NCBI GenBank assembly: GCA_963853835.1
Contig: OY970829.1
Span: 31,769,764 to 31,833,763, forward strand
Length of the DNA: 64,000 bases
Reading direction: 5' to 3'
Source: Calendula officinalis
Taxonomy: Eukaryota > Streptophyta > Magnoliopsida > Asterales > Asteraceae
The position numbers were made by a program, and so were the translations under genes. This document shows positions 45,104 to 56,370 of the stretch, in pieces. The notes beneath the pieces are model-generated. The model was not told the DNA's origin and made no database searches. It saw nothing but the letters and a program-made list of their open reading frames with translations. Every line of letters begins with the position of its first letter. Position 1 is the stretch's first letter.

Positions 45104-45222
45104 GGGGTGCAACACGAGGACTTCCCAGGGGGTCACCCATCCTAGTACTACTCTCGCCCAAGCACGCTTAACTGCGGAGTTCTGATGGGATCCGGTGCAT
45201 TAGTGCTGGTATGATCGCACCC
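45104..45222 (-). rRNA. 5S rRNA: 5S rRNA, consensus copy
   Basis: No change from consensus. Confidence 0.97.
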
Positions 45223-45454
45223 GAAATATGTCCCGCTCTTTATTATCTTATACACCAACAGTGTTGCATGCTAGGAAGGCTAAACATGTGCTAAGGAGCC
45301 AAACGGCCCAACCGTGCGCCACCCGCCGTCTCCTAGCCCCGGCAGGCCCACGTTCCCACGCCCTCCCCCGCACGCCCGTCCCTTGATCACGCACCACCCA
45401 CGGTCGCAACCGTGACCACCCCGGGACGCAGGGGAAAAAAACGAAACAAAAAGA

Positions 45455-45532
45455 GGGGTGCAACACGACGACTTCCCAGGGCGTCACCCATCTGATGGGA
45501 TCCGGTGCATTAGTGCTGGTATGATCGGACCC
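45455..45532 (-). pseudogene. 5S rRNA pseudogene, class D deletion
   Basis: Lacks nt 41-81; C105G, C92G, G5C. C92G is shared only with 48905. Confidence 0.95.
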
Positions 45533-45764
45533 GAAATATGTCCCGCTCTTTATTATCTTATACACCAACAGTGTTGCATGCTAGGAAGGCTAAACATGTG
45601 CTAAGGAGCCAAACGGCCCAACCGTGCGCCACCCCCCGTCTCCTAGCCCCGGCAGGCCCACGTCCCCACGCCCTCCCACGCACGCTCGTCCCCTTTTTCT
45701 AGCACCACCCACGGTCGCAACCGTGACCACTTCGGGACGCAGGAAAAAAAACGAAACAAAAAGA

Positions 45765-45883
45765 GGGGTGCAACACGAGGACTTCCCAGGGGGTCACCCA
45801 TCCTAGTACTACTCTCGCCCAAGCACGCTTAACTGCGGAGTTCTGATGGGATCCGGTGCATTAGTGCTGGTATGATCGCACCC
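45765..45883 (-). rRNA. 5S rRNA: 5S rRNA, consensus copy
   Basis: No change. The spacer on its left (45533-45764) is an empty hAT target site. Confidence 0.97.
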
Positions 45884-46115
45884 GAAATATGTCGCGCTCT
45901 TTATTATCTTATACGCCAACAGTGTTGCATGCTAGGAAGGCTAAACATGTGCTAAGGGGCCAAACGGCCCAACCGTGCGCCACCCCCCGTCTCCTAGCCC
46001 CGGCAGGCCCACGTCCCCACGCCGACCCCCGCACGCTCGTCCCCTTTTTCACGCACCACCCACGGTCGCAACCGTGACCACCCCGGGACGCAGGGGAAAA
46101 AACGAAACAAAAAGA

Positions 46116-46234
46116 GGGTTGCAACACGAGGACTTCCCAGGGGGTCACCCATCCTAGTACTACTCTCGCCCAAGCACGCTTTACTGCGGAGTTCTAATGG
46201 GATACGGTGCATTAGTGCTGGTATGATCGCACCC
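46116..46234 (-). rRNA. 5S rRNA: 5S rRNA, class A
   Basis: Carries C116A, U53A, C39U and G31U. Confidence 0.95.
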
Positions 46235-46320
46235 GAAATATGTCCCGCTCTTTATTATCTTATATACCAACAGTGTTGCATGCTAGGAAGGCTAAACATG
46301 TGCTAAGGGGCCAAACGGCC

Positions 46321-46368
46321 CAATCGTGCGCCACCCGCCGTCTCCAATCGTGCGCCACCCGCCGTCTC
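46321..46368 (-). repeat. 24-bp tandem duplication in spacer
   Basis: Two identical copies; third copy of the 3.45-kb higher-order repeat. Confidence 0.85.
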
Positions 46369-46491
46369 CTAGCCCCGGCAAGCCCACGTTCCCACGCCCT
46401 CCCCCGCACGCCCATCCCCTTGTTCACGCACCACCCACGGTCGCAACCGTGACCACCCCGGGACGCAGGGAAAAAAAACGAAACAAAAAGA

Positions 46492-46610
46492 GCGGTGCAA
46501 CACGAGGACTTCCCAGGGGGTCACCCATCCTAATACTACTCTCGCCCAAGCACGCTTAACTGCGGAGTTCTGATGGGATCCGGTGCATTAGTGCTGGTAT
46601 GATCGCACCC
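46492..46610 (-). rRNA. 5S rRNA: 5S rRNA, class B
   Basis: Carries C118G and C78U. Confidence 0.95.
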
Positions 46611-46834
46611 GAAATATGTCCCGCTCTTTATTATCTTATACACCAACAGTGTTGCATGCTAGGAAGGCTAAACATGTGCTAAGGAGCCAAACGGCCCAAC
46701 CGTGCGCCACCCGCCGTCTCCTAGCCCCGGCAGGCCCACGTCCTCCCCCGCACGCCCGTCAACTTGTTCACGCACCACCCACGGTCGCAACCGTGACCAC
46801 CCCGGGACGCAGGGGAAAAAACGAAACAAAAAGA

Positions 46835-46953
46835 GGGGTGCAACACGAGGACTTCCTAGGGGGTCACCCATCCTAGTACTAGTCTCGCCCAAGCACGCTT
46901 AACTGCGGAGTTCTGATGGGATCCGGTACATTAGTGCTGGTATGATCGCACCC
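46835..46953 (-). rRNA. 5S rRNA: 5S rRNA, class C
   Basis: Carries G97A, G72C and C26U. Confidence 0.95.
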
Positions 46954-47187
46954 GAAATATGTCCCGCTCTTTATTATCTTATACACCAACAGTGTTGCAT
47001 GCTAGGAAGGCTAAACATGTGCTAAGGAGCCAAACGGCCCAACCGTGCGCCACCCGCCGTCTCCTAGCCCCGGCAGGCCCACGTTCCCACGCCCTCCCCC
47101 GCACGCCCGTCCCCTTGTTCACGCACCACCCACGGTCGCAACCGTGACCACCCCGGGACGCAGGGGAAAAAAAACGAAACAAAAAGA

Positions 47188-47306
47188 GGGGTGCAACACG
47201 AGGACTTCCCAGGGGGTCACTCATCCTAGTACTACTCTCGCCCAAGCACGCTTAACTGCGGAGTTCTGATGGGATCCGGTGCATTAGTGCTGGTATGATC
47301 GCACCC
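47188..47306 (-). rRNA. 5S rRNA: 5S rRNA, class R
   Basis: Carries G86A. Confidence 0.95.
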
Positions 47307-47540
47307 GAAATATGTCCCGCTCTTTATTATCTTATACACCAACAGTGTTGCATGCTAGGAAGGCTAAACATGTGCTAAGGAGCCAAACGGCCCAACCGTG
47401 CGCCACCCGCCGTCTCCTAGCCCCGGCAGGCCCACGTCCCCACGCCCTCCCCCGCACACCCGTCCCCTTGTTCACGCACCACCCACGGTCGCAACCGTGA
47501 CCACCCCGGGACGCAGGGGAAAAAAAACGAAACAAAAAGA

Positions 47541-47659
47541 GGGGTGCAACACGAGGACTTCCCAGGGGGTCACCCATCCTAGTACTACTCTCGCCCAAGC
47601 ACGCTTAAATGCGGAGTTCTGATGGGATCCGGTGCATTAGTGCTGGTATGATCGCACCC
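47541..47659 (-). rRNA. 5S rRNA: 5S rRNA, class R
   Basis: Carries G51U. Confidence 0.95.
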
Positions 47660-47891
47660 GAAATATGTCCCGCTCTTTATTATCTTATACACCAACATTG
47701 TTGCATGCTAGGAAGGCTAAACATGTGCTAAGGAGCCAAAAGGCCCAACCGTGCGCCACCCTCCGTCTCCTAGCCCCGGCAGGCCCACGTTCCCACGCCC
47801 TCCCCCGCACGCCCGTCCCTTGTTCACGCACTACCCACGGTCGCAACCGTGACCACCCCGGGACGCAGGGGAAAAAAACGAAACAAAAAGA

Positions 47892-47969
47892 AGGGTGCAA
47901 CACGACGACTTCCCAGGGGGTCACCCATCTGACGGGATCCGGTGCATTAGTGCTGGTATGATCGGACCC
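47892..47969 (-). pseudogene. 5S rRNA pseudogene, class D deletion
   Basis: Lacks nt 41-81; C119U, C105G, A37G, G5C. Confidence 0.95.
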
Positions 47970-48201
47970 GAAATATGTCCCGCTCTTTATTATCTTATAC
48001 ACCAACAGTGTTGCATGCTAGGAAGGCTAAACATGTGCTAAGGAGCCAAACGGCCCAACCGTGCGCCACCCGCCGTCTCCTAGCCCCGGCAGGCCCACGT
48101 CCCCACGCCCTCCCCCGCACGCCCGTCCCCTTGTTCACGCACCACCCACGGTCGCAACCGTGACCACCCCGGGACGCAGGGGAAAAAACGAAATAAAAAG
48201 A

Positions 48202-48320
48202 CGGGTGCAACACGAGGACTTCCCAGGGGGTCACCCATCCTAGTACTACTCTCGCCCAAGCACGCTTAACTGCGGAGTTCTGATGGGATCCGGTGCATTA
48301 GTGCTGGTATGATCGCACCC
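48202..48320 (-). rRNA. 5S rRNA: 5S rRNA
   Basis: Carries C119G; the upstream box is TATAAT. Confidence 0.95.
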
Positions 48321-48553
48321 GAAATATGTCCCGCTCTTTATTATATTATACACCAACATTGTTGCATGCTAGGAAGGCTAAACATGTGCTAAGGAGCCAA
48401 ACGGCCCAACCGTGCGCCACCCTCCGTCTCCTAGCCCCAGCAGGCCCACGTTCCCACGCCCTCCCCCGCACGCTCGTCCCCTTGTTCACGCACCACCCAC
48501 GGTCGCAACCGTGACCACCCCGGGACGCAGGGGAAAAAAACGAAACAAAAAGA

Positions 48554-48672
48554 GGGGTGCAACACGAGGACTTCCCAGGGGGTCACCCATCCTAGTACTA
48601 CTCTCGCCCAAGCACGCTTAACTGCGGAGTTCTGATGGGATCCGGTGCATTAGTGCTGGTATGATCGCACCC
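48554..48672 (-). rRNA. 5S rRNA: 5S rRNA, consensus copy
   Basis: No change from consensus. Confidence 0.97.
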
Positions 48673-48904
48673 GAAATATGTCCCGCTCTTTATTATCTTA
48701 TACACCAACAGTGTTGCATGCTAGGAAGGCTAAACATGTGCTAAGGAGCCAAACGGCCCAACCGTGCGCCACCCGCCGTCTCCTAGCCCCGGCAGGCCCA
48801 CGTTCCCACGCCCTCCCCCGCACGCCCGTCCCTTGTTCACGCACCACCCACGGTCGCAACCGTGACCACCCCGGGACGCAGGGGAAAAAAACGAAACAAA
48901 AAGA

Positions 48905-48982
48905 GGGGTGCAACACGACGACTTCCCAGGGCGTCACCCATCTGATGGGATCCGGTGCATTAGTGCTGGTATGATCGGACCC
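48905..48982 (-). pseudogene. 5S rRNA pseudogene, class D deletion
   Basis: Lacks nt 41-81; C105G, C92G, G5C. Last class D copy in the window. Confidence 0.95.
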
Positions 48983-49214
48983 GAAATATGTCCCGCTCTT
49001 TATTATCTTATACACCAACAGTGTTGCATGCTAGGAAGGCTAAACATGTGCTAAGGAGCCAAACGGCCCAACCGTGCGCCACCCCCCGTCTCCTAGCCCC
49101 GGCAGGCCCACGTCCCCACGCCCTCCCACGCACGCTCGTCCCCTTTTTCTAGCACCACCCACGGTCGCAACCGTGACCACTTCGGGACGCAGGAAAAAAA
49201 ACGAAACAAAAAGA

Positions 49215-49333
49215 GGGGTGCAACACGAGGACTTCCCAGGGGGTCACCCATCCTAGTACTACTCTCGCCCAAGCACGCTTAACTGCGGAGTTCTGATGGG
49301 ATCCGGTGCATTAGTGCTGGTATGATCGCACCC
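49215..49333 (-). rRNA. 5S rRNA: 5S rRNA, consensus copy
   Basis: No change. The spacer on its left (48983-49214) is an empty hAT target site. Confidence 0.97.
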
Positions 49334-49565
49334 GAAATATGTCGCGCTCTTTATTATCTTATACGCCAACAGTGTTGCATGCTAGGAAGGCTAAACATGT
49401 GCTAAGGGGCCAAACGGCCCAACCGTGCGCCACCCCCCGTCTCCTAGCCCCGGCAGGGCCACGTCCCCACGCCGACCCCCGCACGCTCGTCCCCTTTTTC
49501 ACGCACCACCCACGGTCGCAACCGTGACCACCCCGGGACGCAGGGGAAAAAACGAAACAAAAAGA

Positions 49566-49684
49566 GGGTTGCAACACGAGGACTTCCCAGGGGGTCACCC
49601 ATCCTAGTACTACTCTCGCCCAAGCACGCTTTACTGCGGAGTTCTAATGGGATACGGTGCATTAGTGCTGGTATGATCGCACCC
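49566..49684 (-). rRNA. 5S rRNA: 5S rRNA, class A
   Basis: Carries C116A, U53A, C39U and G31U. Confidence 0.95.
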
Positions 49685-49770
49685 GAAATATGTCCCGCTC
49701 TTTATTATCTTATATACCAACAGTGTTGCATGCTAGGAAGGCTAAACATGTGCTAAGGGGCCAAACGGCC

Positions 49771-49818
49771 CAATCGTGCGCCACCCGCCGTCTCCAATCG
49801 TGCGCCACCCGCCGTCTC
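49771..49818 (-). repeat. 24-bp tandem duplication in spacer
   Basis: Two identical copies; fourth copy of the 3.45-kb higher-order repeat. Confidence 0.85.
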
Positions 49819-49941
49819 CTAGCCCCGGCAAGCCCACGTTCCCACGCCCTCCCCCGCACGCCCATCCCCTTGTTCACGCACCACCCACGGTCGCAACCGT
49901 GACCACCCCGGGACGCAGGGAAAAAAAACGAAACAAAAAGA

Positions 49942-50060
49942 GCGGTGCAACACGAGGACTTCCCAGGGGGTCACCCATCCTAATACTACTCTCGCCCAAG
50001 CACGCTTAACTGCGGAGTTCTGATGGGATCCGGTGCATTAGTGCTGGTATGATCGCACCC
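49942..50060 (-). rRNA. 5S rRNA: 5S rRNA, class B
   Basis: Carries C118G and C78U; the -1 base is T. Confidence 0.95.
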
Positions 50061-50284
50061 AAAATATGTCCCGCTCTTTATTATCTTATACACCAACAGT
50101 GTTGCATGCTAGGAAGGCTAAACATGTGCTAAGGAGCCAAACGGCCCAACCGTGCGCCACCCGCCGTCTCCTAGCCCCGGCAGGCCCACGTCCTCCCCCG
50201 CACGCCCGTCAACTTGTTCACGCACCACCCACGGTCGCAACCGTGACCACCCCGGGACGCAGGGGAAAAAACGAAACAAAAAGA

Positions 50285-50403
50285 GGGGTGCAACACGAGG
50301 ACTTCCTAGGGGGTCACCCATCCTAGTACTAGTCTCGCCCAAGCACGCTTAACTGCGGAGTTCTGATGGGATCCGGTACATTAGTGCTGGTATGATCGCA
50401 CCC
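50285..50403 (-). rRNA. 5S rRNA: 5S rRNA, class C
   Basis: Carries G97A, G72C and C26U. Confidence 0.95.
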
Positions 50404-50637
50404 GAAATATGTCCCGCTCTTTATTATCTTATACACCAACAGTGTTGCATGCTAGGAAGGCTAAACATGTGCTAAGGAGCCAAACGGCCCAACCGTGCGC
50501 CACCCGCCGTCTCCTAGCCCCGGCAGGCCCACGTTCCCACGCCCTCCCCCGCACGCCCGTCCCCTTGTTCACGCACCACCCACGGTCGCAACCGTGACCA
50601 CCCCGGGACGCAGGGAAAAAAAAACGAAACAAAAAGA

Positions 50638-50756
50638 GGGGTGCAACACGAGGACTTCCCAGGGGGTCACCCATCCTAGTACTACTCTCGCCCAAGCACG
50701 CTTAACTGCGGAGTTCTGATGGGATCCGGTGCATTAGTGCTGGTATGATCGCACCC
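50638..50756 (-). rRNA. 5S rRNA: 5S rRNA, consensus copy
   Basis: No change; the gene at the end of the fourth higher-order copy. Confidence 0.97.
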
Positions 50757-50980
50757 GAAATATGTCCCGCTCTTTATTATCTTATACACCAACAGTGTTG
50801 CATGCTAGGAAGGCTAAACATGTGCTAAGGAGCCAAACGGCCCAACCGTGCGCCACCCGCCGTCTCCTAGCCCCGGCAGGCCCACGTCCTCCCCCGCACG
50901 CCCGTCCACTTGTTCACGCACCACCCACGGTCGCAACCGTGACCACCCCGGGACGCAGGGGAAAAAACGAAACAAAAAGA

Positions 50981-51099
50981 GGGGTGCAACACGAGGACTT
51001 CCCAGGGGGTCACCCATCCTAGTACTACTCTCGCCCAAGCACGCTTAACTGCGGAGTTCTGATGGGATCCGGTGCATTAGTGCTGGTATGATCGCACCC
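50981..51099 (-). rRNA. 5S rRNA: 5S rRNA, consensus copy
   Basis: No change from consensus. Confidence 0.97.
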
Positions 51100-51334
51100 G
51101 AAATATGTCCCGCTCTTTATTATCTTATACACCAACAGTGTTGCATGCTAGGAAGGCTAAACATGTGCTAAGGAGCCAAACGGCCCAACCGTGCGCCACC
51201 CCCCGTCTCCTAGCCCCGGCAGGCCCACGTCCCCACGCCCTCCCACGCACGCTCGTCCCCTTTTTCTAGCACCACCCACGGTCGCAACCGTGACCACTTC
51301 GGGACGCAGGAAAAAAAAAAACGAAACAAAAAGA

Positions 51335-51453
51335 GGGGTGCAACACGAGGACTTCCCAGGGGGTCACCCATCCTAGTACTACTCTCGCCCAAGCACGCTT
51401 AACTGCGGAGTTCTGATGGGATCCGGTGCATTAGTGCTGGTATGATCGCACCC
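51335..51453 (-). rRNA. 5S rRNA: 5S rRNA, consensus copy
   Basis: No change. The second T-run is 11 T long, and the spacer on its left (51100-51334) is an empty hAT target site. Confidence 0.97.
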
Positions 51454-51677
51454 GAAATATGTCGCGCTCTTTATTATCTTATACGCCAACAGTGTTGCAT
51501 GCTAGGAAGGCTAAACATGTGCTAAGGAGCCAAACGGCCCAACCGTGCGCCACCCGCCGTCTCCTAGCCCCGGCAGGCCCACGTCCTCCCCCGCACGCCC
51601 GTCCACTTGTTCACGCACCACCCACGGTCGCAACCGTGACCACCCCGGGACGCAGGGGAAAAAACGAAACAAAAAGA

Positions 51678-51796
51678 GGGGTGCAACACGAGGACTTCCC
51701 AGGGGGTCACCCATCCTAGTACTATTCTCGCCCAAGCACGCTTAACTGCGGAGTTCTGATGGGATCCGGTGCATTAGTGCTGGTATGATCGCACCC
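51678..51796 (-). rRNA. 5S rRNA: 5S rRNA
   Basis: Carries G72A. Confidence 0.96.
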
Positions 51797-51882
51797 GAAA
51801 TATGTCCCGCTCTTTATTATCTTATACACCAACAGTGTTGCATGCTAGGAAGGCTAAACATGTGCTAAGGGGCCAAACGGCC

Positions 51883-51930
51883 CAATCGTGCGCCACCCGC
51901 CGTCTCCAATCGTGCGCCACCCGCCGTCTC
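51883..51930 (-). repeat. 24-bp tandem duplication in spacer
   Basis: Two identical copies in a unit outside the 3.45-kb repeat; its promoter block reads TATACACC rather than TATATACC. Confidence 0.85.
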
Positions 51931-52053
51931 CTAGCCCCGGCAAGCCCACGTTCCCACACCCTCCCCCGCACGCCCGTCACCTTGTTCACGCACCACCCAC
52001 GGTCGCAACCGTGACCACCCCGGGACGCAGGGGAAAAAAACGAAACAAAAAGA

Positions 52054-52172
52054 GCGGTGCAACACGAGGACTTCCCAGGGGGTCACCCATCCTAATACTA
52101 CTCTCGCCCAAGCACGCTTAACTGCGGAGTTCTGATGGGATCCGGTGCATTAGTGCTGGTATGATCGCACCC
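52054..52172 (-). rRNA. 5S rRNA: 5S rRNA, class B
   Basis: Carries C118G and C78U. Confidence 0.95.
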
Positions 52173-52397
52173 GAAATATGTCCCGCTCTTTATTATCTTA
52201 TACACCAACAGTGTTGCATGCTAGGAAGGCTAAACATGTGCTAAGGAGCCAAACGGCCCAACCGTGCGCCACCCGCCGTCTCCTAGCCCCGCCAGGCCCA
52301 CGTCCTCCCCCGCACGCCCGTCAACTTGTTCACGCACCACCCACGGTCGCAACCGTGACCACCCCGGGACGCAGGGGAAAAAAACGAAACAAAAAGA

Positions 52398-52516
52398 GGG
52401 GTGCAACACGAGGACTTCCTAGGGGGTCACCCATCCTAGTACTACTCTCGCCCAAGCACGCTTAACTGCGGAGTTCTGATGGGATCCGGTACATTAGTGC
52501 TGGTATGAACGCACCC
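52398..52516 (-). rRNA. 5S rRNA: 5S rRNA, class C
   Basis: Carries G97A, C26U and A8U. Confidence 0.95.
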
Positions 52517-52749
52517 GAAATATGTCCCGCTCTTTATTATCTTATACACCAACAGTGTTGCATGCTAGGAAGGCTAAACATGAGCTAAGGAGCCAAACGG
52601 CCCAACCGTGCGCCACCCGCCGTCTCCTAGCCCCGGCAGGCCCACGTTCCCACGCCCTCCCCCGCACGCCCGTTCCCTAGTTCACGCACCACCCACGGTC
52701 GCAACCGTGACCACCCCGGGACGCAGGGGAAAAAAACGAAACAAAAAGA

Positions 52750-52868
52750 GGGGTGCAACACGAGGACTTCCCAGGGGGTCACCCATCCTAGTACTACTCT
52801 CGCCCAAGCACGCTTAACTGCGGAGTTCTGATGGGATCCGGTGCATTAGTGCTGGTATGATCGCACAC
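52750..52868 (-). rRNA. 5S rRNA: 5S rRNA
   Basis: Carries G2U only. Confidence 0.96.
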
Positions 52869-53092
52869 GAAATATGTCCCGCTCTTTATTATCTTATACA
52901 CCAACAGTGTTGCATGCTAGGAAGGCTAAACATGTGCTAAGGAGCCAAACGGCCCAACCGTGCGCCACCCGCCGTCTCCTAGCCCCGGCAGGCCCACGTC
53001 CTCCCCCGCACGCCCGTCCACTTGTTCACGCACCACCCACGGTCGCAACCGTGACCACCCCGGGACGCAGGGGAAAAAACGAAACAAAAAGA

Positions 53093-53211
53093 GGGGTGCA
53101 ACACGAGGACTTCCCAGGGGGTCACCCATCCTAGTACTATTCTCGCCCAAGCACGCTTAACTGCGGAGTTCTGATGGGATCCGGTGCATTAGTGCTGGTA
53201 TGATCGCACCC
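53093..53211 (-). rRNA. 5S rRNA: 5S rRNA
   Basis: Carries G72A. Confidence 0.96.
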
Positions 53212-53435
53212 GAAATATGTCCCGCTCTTTATTATCTTATACACCAACAGTGTTGCATGCTAGGAAGGCTAAACATGTGCTAAGGAGCAAAACGGCCCAA
53301 CCGTGCGCCACCCGCCGTCTCCTAGCCCCGGCAGGCCCACGTCCTCCCCCGCACGCCCGTCCACTTGTTCACGCACCACCCACGGTCGCAACCGTGACCA
53401 CCCCGGGACGCAGGGGAAAAATCGAAACAAAAACA

Positions 53436-53554
53436 GGGGTGCAACACGAGGACTTCCCAGGGGGTCACCCATCCTAGTACTATTCTCGCCCAAGCACGCT
53501 TAACTGCGGAGTTCTGATGGGATCCGGTGCATTAGTGCTGGTATGATCGCACCC
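53436..53554 (-). rRNA. 5S rRNA: 5S rRNA
   Basis: Carries G72A. The terminator has a changed linker (TGTTTTTG then TTTCGATTTTT) but still two T-runs. Confidence 0.96.
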
Positions 53555-53787
53555 GAAATATGTCCCGCTCTTTATTATCTTATACACCAACAGTGTTGCA
53601 TGCTAGGAAGGCTAAACATGTGCTAAGGAGCCAAACGGCCCAACCGTGCGCCACCCGCCGTCTCCTAGCCCCGGCAGGCCCACGTTCCCACGCCCTCCCC
53701 CGCACGCCCGTCCCCTTGTTCACGCACCACCCACGGTCGCAACCGTGACTACCCCGGGACGCAGGGGAAAAAAACGAAACAAAAAGA

Positions 53788-53906
53788 GGGGTGCAACACG
53801 AGGACTTCCCAGGGGGTCACCCATCCTAGTACTACTCTCGCCCAAGCACGCTTAACTGCGGAGTTCTGATGCGATGCGGTGCATTAGTGCTGGTATAATC
53901 ACACAC
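53788..53906 (-). rRNA. 5S rRNA: 5S rRNA, class G
   Basis: Carries C35G, G31C, C10U, C6U and G2U; three of these weaken helix I. Confidence 0.94.
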
Positions 53907-54139
53907 ATAATATGTCCCGCTCTTTATTATCTTATACACCAACAGTGTTGCGTGCTAGGAAGGCTAAACATGTGCTAAGGAGCCAAACGACCCAACCGTG
54001 CGCCACCCGCTGTCTCCTAGCCCCGGCAGGCCCACGTCCCCACGCCCTCCCCCGCACGCTCGTCCCCTTGTTCACGCACCACCCACGGTCGCAATCGTGA
54101 CCACCCCGTGACATAGGGGAAAAAAACAAAACAAAAAGA

Positions 54140-54258
54140 GGGGTGCAACACGAGGACTTCCCAGGGGGTCACCAATCCTAGTACTACTCTCGCCCAAGCA
54201 CGCTTAACTGCGGAGTTCTGATGGGATCCGGTGCATTAGTGCTGGTATGATCGCACCC
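54140..54258 (-). rRNA. 5S rRNA: 5S rRNA, class H
   Basis: Carries G85U; the upstream box is TATAAT. Confidence 0.95.
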
Positions 54259-54476
54259 GAAATATGTCCCGCTCTTTATTATATTATACACCAACAGTGT
54301 TGCATGCTAGGAAGGCTAAACATGTGCTAAGGAGCAAAACGACCCAACCGTCTCCTAGCCCCGGCAGGCCCATGTCCTCACGCCCTCCCCTGCACGCCCG
54401 TCCCCTTGTTCACGCACCAGCCACGGTCGCAACCGTGACCACCCCGGGATGCAGGGGAAAAAACGAAACAAAAAGA

Positions 54477-54595
54477 GGGGTGCAAAACGAGGACTTCCCA
54501 GGGGGTCACCCATCCTAGTACTACTCTCGCCCAAGCACGCTTAACTGCGGAGTTCTGATGGGATCCGGTGCATTAGTGCTGGTATGATCGCACCC
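54477..54595 (-). rRNA. 5S rRNA: 5S rRNA, class I
   Basis: Carries G110U. Confidence 0.95.
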
Positions 54596-54827
54596 GAAAT
54601 ATGTCCCGCTCTTTATTATCTTATACACCAACAATGTTGCATGCTAGGAAGGCTAAACATGTGCTAAGGGGCCAAACGGCCTAACCGTGCACCACCCGCC
54701 GTCTCCTAGCCCCGGCAGGCCCACGTCCCCACGCCCTCCCCCGCACGCTCGTCCCCTTGTTCACGCACCACCCACGGTCGCAACCGTGACCACCCCGTGA
54801 CACATGGAAAAAAACAAAACAAAAAGA

Positions 54828-54946
54828 GGGGTGCAACACGAGGACTTCCCAGGGGGTCACCAATCCTAGTACTACTCTCGCCCAAGCACGCGTAACTGCG
54901 GAGTTCTGATGGGATCCAGTGCATTAGTGCTGGTATGATCGCACCC
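54828..54946 (-). rRNA. 5S rRNA: 5S rRNA, class H
   Basis: Carries G85U, A55C (A box) and C29U. Confidence 0.95.
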
Positions 54947-55178
54947 GAAATATGTCGCGCTCTTTATTATCTTATACGCCAACAGTGTTGCATGCTAGGA
55001 AGGCTAAACATGTGCTAAGGGGCCAAACGGCCCAACCGTGCGCCACCCCCCGTCTCCTAGCCCCGGCAGGCCCACGTCCCCACGCCGTCCCCCGCACGCT
55101 CGTCCCCTTTTTCACGCACCACCCACGGTCGCAACTGTGACCACCCCGGGACGCAGGGGAAAAAACGAAACAAAAAGA

Positions 55179-55297
55179 GGGTTGCAACACGAGGACTTCC
55201 CAGGGGGTCACCCATCCTAGTACTACTCTCGCCCAAGCACGCTTTACTGCGGAGTTCTAATGGGATACGGTGCATTAGTGCTGGTATGATCGCACCC
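55179..55297 (-). rRNA. 5S rRNA: 5S rRNA, class A
   Basis: Carries C116A, U53A, C39U and G31U. Confidence 0.95.
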
Positions 55298-55383
55298 GAA
55301 ATATGTCCCGCTCTTTATTATCTTATATACCAACAGTGTTGCATGCTAGGAAGGCTAAACATGTGCTAAGGGGCCAAACGGCC

Positions 55384-55431
55384 CAATCGTGCGCCACCCG
55401 CCGTGTCCAATCGTGCGCCACCCGCCGTCTC
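55384..55431 (-). repeat. 24-bp tandem duplication in spacer
   Basis: Two copies with one difference (CCGTGTC for CCGTCTC in the first). Confidence 0.85.
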
Positions 55432-55554
55432 CTAGCCCCGGCAAGCCCACGTTCCCACGCCCTCCCCCGCACGCCCGTCCCCTTGTTCACGCACCACCCA
55501 CGGTCGCAACCGTGACCACCCCGGGATGCAGGGGAAAAAAACGAAACAAAAAGA

Positions 55555-55673
55555 GCGGTGCAACACGAGGACTTCCCAGGGGGTCACCCATCCTAATACT
55601 ACTCTCGCCCAAGCACGCTTAACTGCGGAGTTCTGATGGGATCCGGTGCATTAGTGCTGGTATGATCGCACCC
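55555..55673 (-). rRNA. 5S rRNA: 5S rRNA, class B
   Basis: Carries C118G and C78U. Confidence 0.95.
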
Positions 55674-55898
55674 GAAATATGTCCCGCTCTTTATTATCTT
55701 ATACACCAACAGTGTTGCATGCTAGGATGGCTAAACATGTGCTAAGGAGCCAAACGGCCCAACCGTGCGCCACCCGCCGTCTCCTAGCCCCGGCAGGCCC
55801 ACGTCCTCCCCCGCACGCCCGTCAACTTGTTCACGCACCACCCACGGTCGCAACCGTGACCACCCCGGGACGCAGGGGAAAAAAACGAAACAAAAAGA

Positions 55899-56017
55899 GG
55901 GGTGCAACACGAGGACTTCCTAGGGGGTCACCCATCCTAGTACTACTCTCGCACAAGCACGCTTAACTGCGGAGTTCTGATGGGATCCGGTACATTAGTG
56001 CTGGTATGAACGCACCC
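55899..56017 (-). rRNA. 5S rRNA: 5S rRNA, class C
   Basis: Carries G97A, G65U, C26U and A8U. Confidence 0.95.
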
Positions 56018-56251
56018 GAAATATGTCCCGCTCTTTATTATCTTATACACCAACAGTGTTGCATGCTAGGAAGGCTAAACATGAGCTAAGGAGCCAAACG
56101 GCCCAACCGTGCGCCACCCGCCGTCTCCTAGCCCCGGCAGGCCCACGTTCCCACGCCCTCCCCCGCACGCCCGTCCCCTTGTTCACGCACCACCCACGGT
56201 CGCAACCGTGACCACCCCGGGACGCAGGGGAAAAAAAACGAAACAAAAAGA

Positions 56252-56370
56252 GGGGTGCAACACGAGGACATCCCAGGGGGTCACCCATCCTAGTACTACT
56301 CTCGCCCAATCACGCTTAACTGCGGAGTTCTGATGGGATCCGGTGCATTAGTGCTGGTATGATCGCACAC
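56252..56370 (-). rRNA. 5S rRNA: 5S rRNA, class O
   Basis: Carries A101U, C61A (A box) and G2U. Confidence 0.95.

Larger units (their letters stand above)
36611..50761. repeat. Higher-order repeat of about 3.45 kb, four copies
   Basis: Copies run 36611-40058 (3448 bp), 40059-44214 (4156 bp), 44215-47664 (3450 bp) and 47665-about 50761 (partial). Each basic copy is ten units in fixed order, and the genes just left of the copy start and three units in carry the 41-nt deletion. Positional markers recur exactly: class A gene (38512, 41960, 46116, 49566), class B gene with the 24-bp spacer duplication (38888, 42336, 46492, 49942), class C gene (39231, 42679, 46835, 50285). The last two copies share extra marks (C119G, C92G, G72C), so they are the closest pair. 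Confidence 0.9.
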
